A DNA stretch of 61,082 bases from an uncultured Flavobacteriales bacterium (lineage in GTDB: Bacteria > Bacteroidota > Bacteroidia > Flavobacteriales_D > Parvicellaceae): contig CALJHN010000012.1 of NCBI GenBank assembly GCA_938075455.1, positions 1 to 61,082 of the forward strand, in the 5' to 3' direction. Positions within the stretch are counted from its first letter, which is position 1; the number at the start of each line of letters is the position of its first letter. Positions 57,749-61,082 of the stretch are shown here, piece by piece. The notes under the pieces were generated by a model. It saw nothing but the letters and a program-made list of their open reading frames with translations. It was not told the DNA's origin and did not search any database. The translations under genes and the position numbers were made by a program.

Positions 57749-58327
57749 ATGGTAGAAATAGAAGATAAAATCATTTCTGATGAGCTGTTTGAAAAAAAGT
57801 TTGTTTGTGATTTACAAAAGTGCAAAGGGAGCTGTTGTGTGGAGGGTGATTCTGGCGCTCCTTTAAGGTCTAAAGAAATAAAAGAAATTTCGAAAAATCT
57901 TTCAATTATTAAATCTGAAATGTCTACAAAAGGTCTAAATGCGATTAAAAATAATGACTTTCATTATGTTGATTCCGATGGAGATAAAGTAACCAAATTA
58001 GTAGATGGAAAGGAATGTGTTTTTGTTGTTTTTGATAAAAATAATATTGCCAAGTGTTCCATAGAGTCAGCATTCAGAAAAAATAAAATAAATTTCAATA
58101 AACCTATTAGCTGTCATTTATACCCTGTAAGAGTCAAAAAATATGATTCTTTCACAGCAATAAATGTTGATAGTTGGCATGTTTGTAAGCCAGCATGTGA
58201 ATGTGGAACCGAACTAAATGTACCAGTGTTTAAATTTTTAAAAGATGCAATTGTAAGATATTGGGATTTAGATTTTTTCTACCATTTAGATTCTGTATAC
58301 AATGAGTTTTTTAATAAAAAAAAATAA
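57749..58327 (+). CDS. DUF3109 / YkgJ-like cysteine-cluster protein
   Basis: 192 residues. Cys-rich: an N-terminal CDLQKCKGSCC cluster, a central CSIESAF, an ISCHLYPVRV segment, and a CKPACECG cluster. This order matches DUF3109, related to the YkgJ Fe/Zn-chelating cluster family. A metal site is likely; the function is unknown. It stands alone, 95 bases after the divergent glyS start. Confidence 0.82.
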   Translation: MVEIEDKIISDELFEKKFVCDLQKCKGSCCVEGDSGAPLRSKEIKEISKNLSIIKSEMSTKGLNAIKNNDFHYVDSDGDKVTKLVDGKECVFVVFDKNNIAKCSIESAFRKNKINFNKPISCHLYPVRVKKYDSFTAINVDSWHVCKPACECGTELNVPVFKFLKDAIVRYWDLDFFYHLDSVYNEFFNKKK

Positions 58328-58755
58328 AATAAAATTCCGCAAAACCTTAACTTGGCAGCTTATAATTCTATAGTTTAACTATGATTAAAAGATTGTTGTT
58401 ATTAACATGCAATTTTTAATAAAGATTTCTATACAAAGGCTGAATATTATAGATCAAAAATTAACTTTATTTGTCTTTAAATACGTTCTTTTAGTGTCAA
58501 TATTTGTCAATCGTTTTGACTTTCAGCAAGTTAGCAAGTTTTAATTTTGATTTGTTGAAAACTATTAAAAATGTTAGGTAATTTTTTTTGTCATACCTAG
58601 GATTATTTCTAATTTTTGTATTCCACTAAAATTTGTTTTTTAGATAGGTACCCAAAACGTATTTTTTTAATGACATTCTTCAAAAAACTCATTGTTTTTT
58701 TAGAGAATTTTTGGCTTTAATTTTTTACGTTTTTGATTAAAATACAACAACGAAT
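58328..58755. other. 428-base leader region of nrdB without a supported gene
   Basis: Very AT-rich. It contains a tandem 8-mer (AGCAAGTT at 58525 and 58533), a dyad GTCAA-N5-TTGAC at 58506-58520 with another GTCAA at 58496, and TAGGTA at 58575 and 58645 with its complement TACCTA at 58594. TACGTTTT (58726-58733) is a weak -7-like box. A 45-codon frame (58407-58544) is too weak to call. Confidence 0.5.
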
Positions 58756-59802
58756 ATGGATAAAAATACAACTACAAAAGATACAAGTTCAGTTAAAATC
58801 GATCTTGAAAAGGAATTAGATACTAAAATAACTGTTGAAGAACCAATTCTAAAAGAAAATCCAAACAGATTTGTGCTTTTTCCAATTCAACACAATGATA
58901 TTTGGGAAATGTATAAAAAACAAGAAGCTAGTATTTGGACTGCAGAGGAATTGGATTTGTCTCCGGATTTAGTAGATTGGGAATCTAAACTTAACGATGA
59001 CGAACGTTTTTTTATAAAACATGTGCTTGCTTTTTTTGCTGCGTCAGACGGGATTGTTAACGAAAATCTTGCAGAAAATTTTCTAAGTGAAGTGCAGTAC
59101 ACAGAAGCCAAGTTTTTTTATGGGTTTCAAGTAATGATGGAGAATATTCATTCTGAAACTTATTCTTTGCTTATTGATACTTATATTAAAGACACTAAGG
59201 AGAAAAACTATTTGTTCAATGCAATCGAAACCTTTGAACCCGTAAAGAAAAAGGCAGATTGGGCAATGAGGTGGATTGATAACGGATCTTATGCAGAACG
59301 TTTGGTTTCTTTTGCCGCTGTAGAAGGTATATTCTTTTCTGGATCATTTTGTTCTATTTTTTGGTTAAAGAAAAGAGGCTTAATGCCAGGTTTAACTTTT
59401 TCTAATGAGTTAATATCAAGAGATGAGGGATTGCATTGCGATTTTGCATGTATGCTTTACAACAATCATCTAGTCAATAAATTACCTAAGGAACAGGTAC
59501 AGAAAATAATTGCTGATGCTGTTGAAATTGAAAAAGAATTCGTAACCGAATCATTACCAGTAAGATTAATTGGAATGAATTCAGACTTAATGTCACAATA
59601 TATAGAGTTTGTTGCCGACAGATTACTTACAGAGCTAGGTAACAATAAAATTTACAATACTTCAAATCCTTTTGATTTCATGGATATGATTAATCTGCAA
59701 GGAAAAACTAACTTTTTTGAAAAAAGAGTGGGGGAATATCAAAAAGCAGGTGTATTGAATAACGAAAACAATACCACATTTAGTTTAGATTCAGATTTTT
59801 AA
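58756..59802 (+). CDS. nrdB: Class I ribonucleotide reductase small (beta) subunit
   Basis: 348 residues, closely following the eukaryote-like R2 sequence. Metal ligands Asp67, Glu129, His132, Glu190, Glu224 and His227 are in place, and the radical Tyr136 is present in MENIHSETY. It holds the diferric-tyrosyl radical used by NrdA to make deoxyribonucleotides. The C-terminus ends [10 protein letters not shown], the acidic/aromatic tail that docks into NrdA. nrdA follows after 20 bases, and a 428-base leader precedes. Confidence 0.97.
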   Translation: MDKNTTTKDTSSVKIDLEKELDTKITVEEPILKENPNRFVLFPIQHNDIWEMYKKQEASIWTAEELDLSPDLVDWESKLNDDERFFIKHVLAFFAASDGIVNENLAENFLSEVQYTEAKFFYGFQVMMENIHSETYSLLIDTYIKDTKEKNYLFNAIETFEPVKKKADWAMRWIDNGSYAERLVSFAAVEGIFFSGSFCSIFWLKKRGLMPGLTFSNELISRDEGLHCDFACMLYNNHLVNKLPKEQVQKIIADAVEIEKEFVTESLPVRLIGMNSDLMSQYIEFVADRLLTELGNNKIYNTSNPFDFMDMINLQGKTNFFEKRVGEYQKAGVLNNENNTTFSLDSDF

Positions 59803-59822
59803 AAACATTAGAATTAGATCGT

Positions 59823-61082
59823 ATGTACGTAGTAAAAAGAGACGGAAGAAGAGAAGCTGTAAAGTTTGATAAAATAACAGCTAGAATCAAAAAGCTTTGT
59901 TATGGATTAAATCCTTTGGTAGCACCTGAAAAAGTTGCTATGAAGGTGATAGAAGGTCTTTTTGATGGAGTTACTACTAGTGAGTTGGATAATTTAGCGG
60001 CTGAGGTTGCCGCAACCAACACAATAACTCATCCGGATTACGCACTTTTGGCTTCTCGTATTGCTGTTTCTAATTTACATAAGAACACTAAAAAGTCATT
60101 TTCAGATACTATTAAAGATTTATACGACTACATAGATCCAAAGACTAATGAAAAGGCACCCCTAATATCAGATGAGGTTTATAAAATCGTTAAAAAAAAT
60201 GCAGATGTTTTAGACTCCACCATTATTTATGACAGAGACTTTAGATACGATTTTTTCGGTTTTAAAACTTTGGAAAGATCTTACTTATTAAAGTTAAAAG
60301 GTCAGGTTGCAGAGCGTCCGCAGCAAATGATAATGAGGGTTGCAGTAGGGATACATAAAGAAGATCTAGATGCTGCTATAGAAACTTACAATTATATGAG
60401 CGAAGGATGGTTTACCCATGCAACACCTACTTTATTTAATTCTGGCACACCAAAGCCTCAAATGTCTTCTTGTTTTTTACTTGCCACCAAAGAAGATAGC
60501 ATCCCAGGTATTTACGATACGTTAAAGCAATGTGCTCAAATTTCCCAATCTGCTGGCGGTATAGGACTTTCTATTCACGATATCAGAGCTACTGGTTCTT
60601 ACATTAAAGGTACCAATGGTACATCCAATGGAATAGTTCCTATGCTAAGAGTATTTAATGATACTGCTAGGTATGTAGATCAAGGTGGTGGAAAAAGAAA
60701 AGGATCATTTGCAATATATATTGAACCTTGGCATGCAGATATTTTTGACTTCTTAGATCTTAGAAAAAATCATGGTAAAGAAGAGCAAAGAGCAAGAGAT
60801 TTATTTTATGCTCTATGGATTTCTGATTTGTTCATGCAAAGAGTTGAAGAAAACGGAGATTGGACATTGATGTGCCCAAAAGAGTGCCCAGGCCTTTCAG
60901 ATACTTATGGTAAAGGCTTTGAGAAGCTATATAAAAAGTATGAAAAAGAGGGGAAAGGTAGAAAAACAATAAAAGCTCAAGAATTGTGGTTTAAAATTTT
61001 AGAGAGTCAAATTGAGACAGGTACACCTTACATGTTGTACAAAGATGCGGCCAACGAAAAATCAAACCAAAAAAACCTGGGG
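59823..61082 (+). CDS. nrdA: Class I ribonucleotide reductase large (alpha) subunit, 3' partial
   Basis: 420 codons from ATG 59823 to the right edge, without a stop. An N-terminal ATP-cone (about residues 1-90, [17 protein letters not shown]) gives allosteric activity control. Then comes the catalytic barrel start with [20 protein letters not shown], where Cys217 should be one of the redox-active pair, followed by [20 protein letters not shown] (specificity region). The frame ends in KSNQKNLG, just before the loop that would carry the thiyl-radical Cys. It is the partner of NrdB 20 bases upstream. Confidence 0.95.
   Translation, partial: MYVVKRDGRREAVKFDKITARIKKLCYGLNPLVAPEKVAMKVIEGLFDGVTTSELDNLAAEVAATNTITHPDYALLASRIAVSNLHKNTKKSFSDTIKDLYDYIDPKTNEKAPLISDEVYKIVKKNADVLDSTIIYDRDFRYDFFGFKTLERSYLLKLKGQVAERPQQMIMRVAVGIHKEDLDAAIETYNYMSEGWFTHATPTLFNSGTPKPQMSSCFLLATKEDSIPGIYDTLKQCAQISQSAGGIGLSIHDIRATGSYIKGTNGTSNGIVPMLRVFNDTARYVDQGGGKRKGSFAIYIEPWHADIFDFLDLRKNHGKEEQRARDLFYALWISDLFMQRVEENGDWTLMCPKECPGLSDTYGKGFEKLYKKYEKEGKGRKTIKAQELWFKILESQIETGTPYMLYKDAANEKSNQKNLG

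Noticed and set aside
58407..58544. A 45-codon ATG frame in the nrdB leader with a hydrophobic stretch
   Set aside because: Too short and in a very AT-rich region where such frames arise by chance. It shows no ribosome-binding or promoter signal and no recognisable family.

Overview
The window is a gene-dense, AT-rich piece of core chromosome from a bacterium of the Bacteroidota, most likely a marine or otherwise streamlined member of the Flavobacteriales. The signs are T9SS C-terminal sorting domains, a large SecA with the Bacteroidota-type insertion, promoters of the TTTG / TAnnTTTG type, almost no Shine-Dalgarno sequences, a menaquinone-type SdhCAB, an atpDC pair split from other ATP synthase genes, and paralogous ExbD genes. 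I see no phage, transposon, CRISPR or rRNA. One tRNA gene (Leu, TAG) is present.

Layout: (1) 1-1.4 kb, the end of an ExbB/ExbD energy-transducing cluster. (2) 1.4-7.7 kb, a CPBP membrane protease, then dus, a cobalamin adenosyltransferase, a DUF2795 protein and secA, followed by what looks like a decayed T9SS sorting-domain tail. (3) 7.8-14.2 kb on the minus strand, an MsbA-type ABC exporter, rsmA, mgtE, a 2-hydroxyacid dehydrogenase and an SLC13 transporter. (4) 14.3-17.1 kb, rbfA, a methyltransferase, tsaE and alanine dehydrogenase, converging on pdhB. (5) 18.2-23.8 kb, etfBA, a DUF151 nuclease, a lipoprotein, nupC, thyA and folA (electron transfer plus thymidylate/folate). (6) 23.8-27.2 kb minus, tRNA-Leu, tig, clpP and clpX (protein quality control). 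(7) 27.4-30.6 kb, a flavin reductase, DUF3127, a short-chain fatty acid transporter and a GNAT. (8) 30.7-33.9 kb, the most accessory-looking part: two secreted surface proteins, a Crp/Fnr regulator, a near-perfect CRP-type operator and an exported FAD amine oxidase. (9) 34-37.5 kb, sdhCAB. (10) 37.7-45.2 kb, metF, lepA, a 1151-residue outer-membrane barrel and an OmpA-like lipoprotein. (11) 45.3-48.2 kb minus, a DMT transporter, yicC, gmk and nadD. (12) 48.3-52.7 kb, a transsulfuration enzyme, a secreted M43 metalloprotease and a lipoprotein. (13) 52.7-57.7 kb, ribF, atpDC, rnhB and glyS. (14) 57.7 kb to the end, a DUF3109 protein and the class I ribonucleotide reductase genes nrdB and nrdA (cut by the right edge).

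Genes are packed very tightly. Many same-strand neighbours overlap by 1-4 bases, and most convergent pairs overlap or are separated by fewer than 10 bases. Several promoters put the predicted transcription start only a few bases before the start codon. The observations most worth following are the CRP-type operator beside a regulator whose recognition helix fits it, an SSB-like acidic tip on a DUF3127 protein, the uncharacterised large outer-membrane protein, the decayed T9SS tail, and the long repeat-bearing leader of nrdB. I do not see a clearly new multi-gene system. Identifications rest on motif recognition by eye, without database searches.
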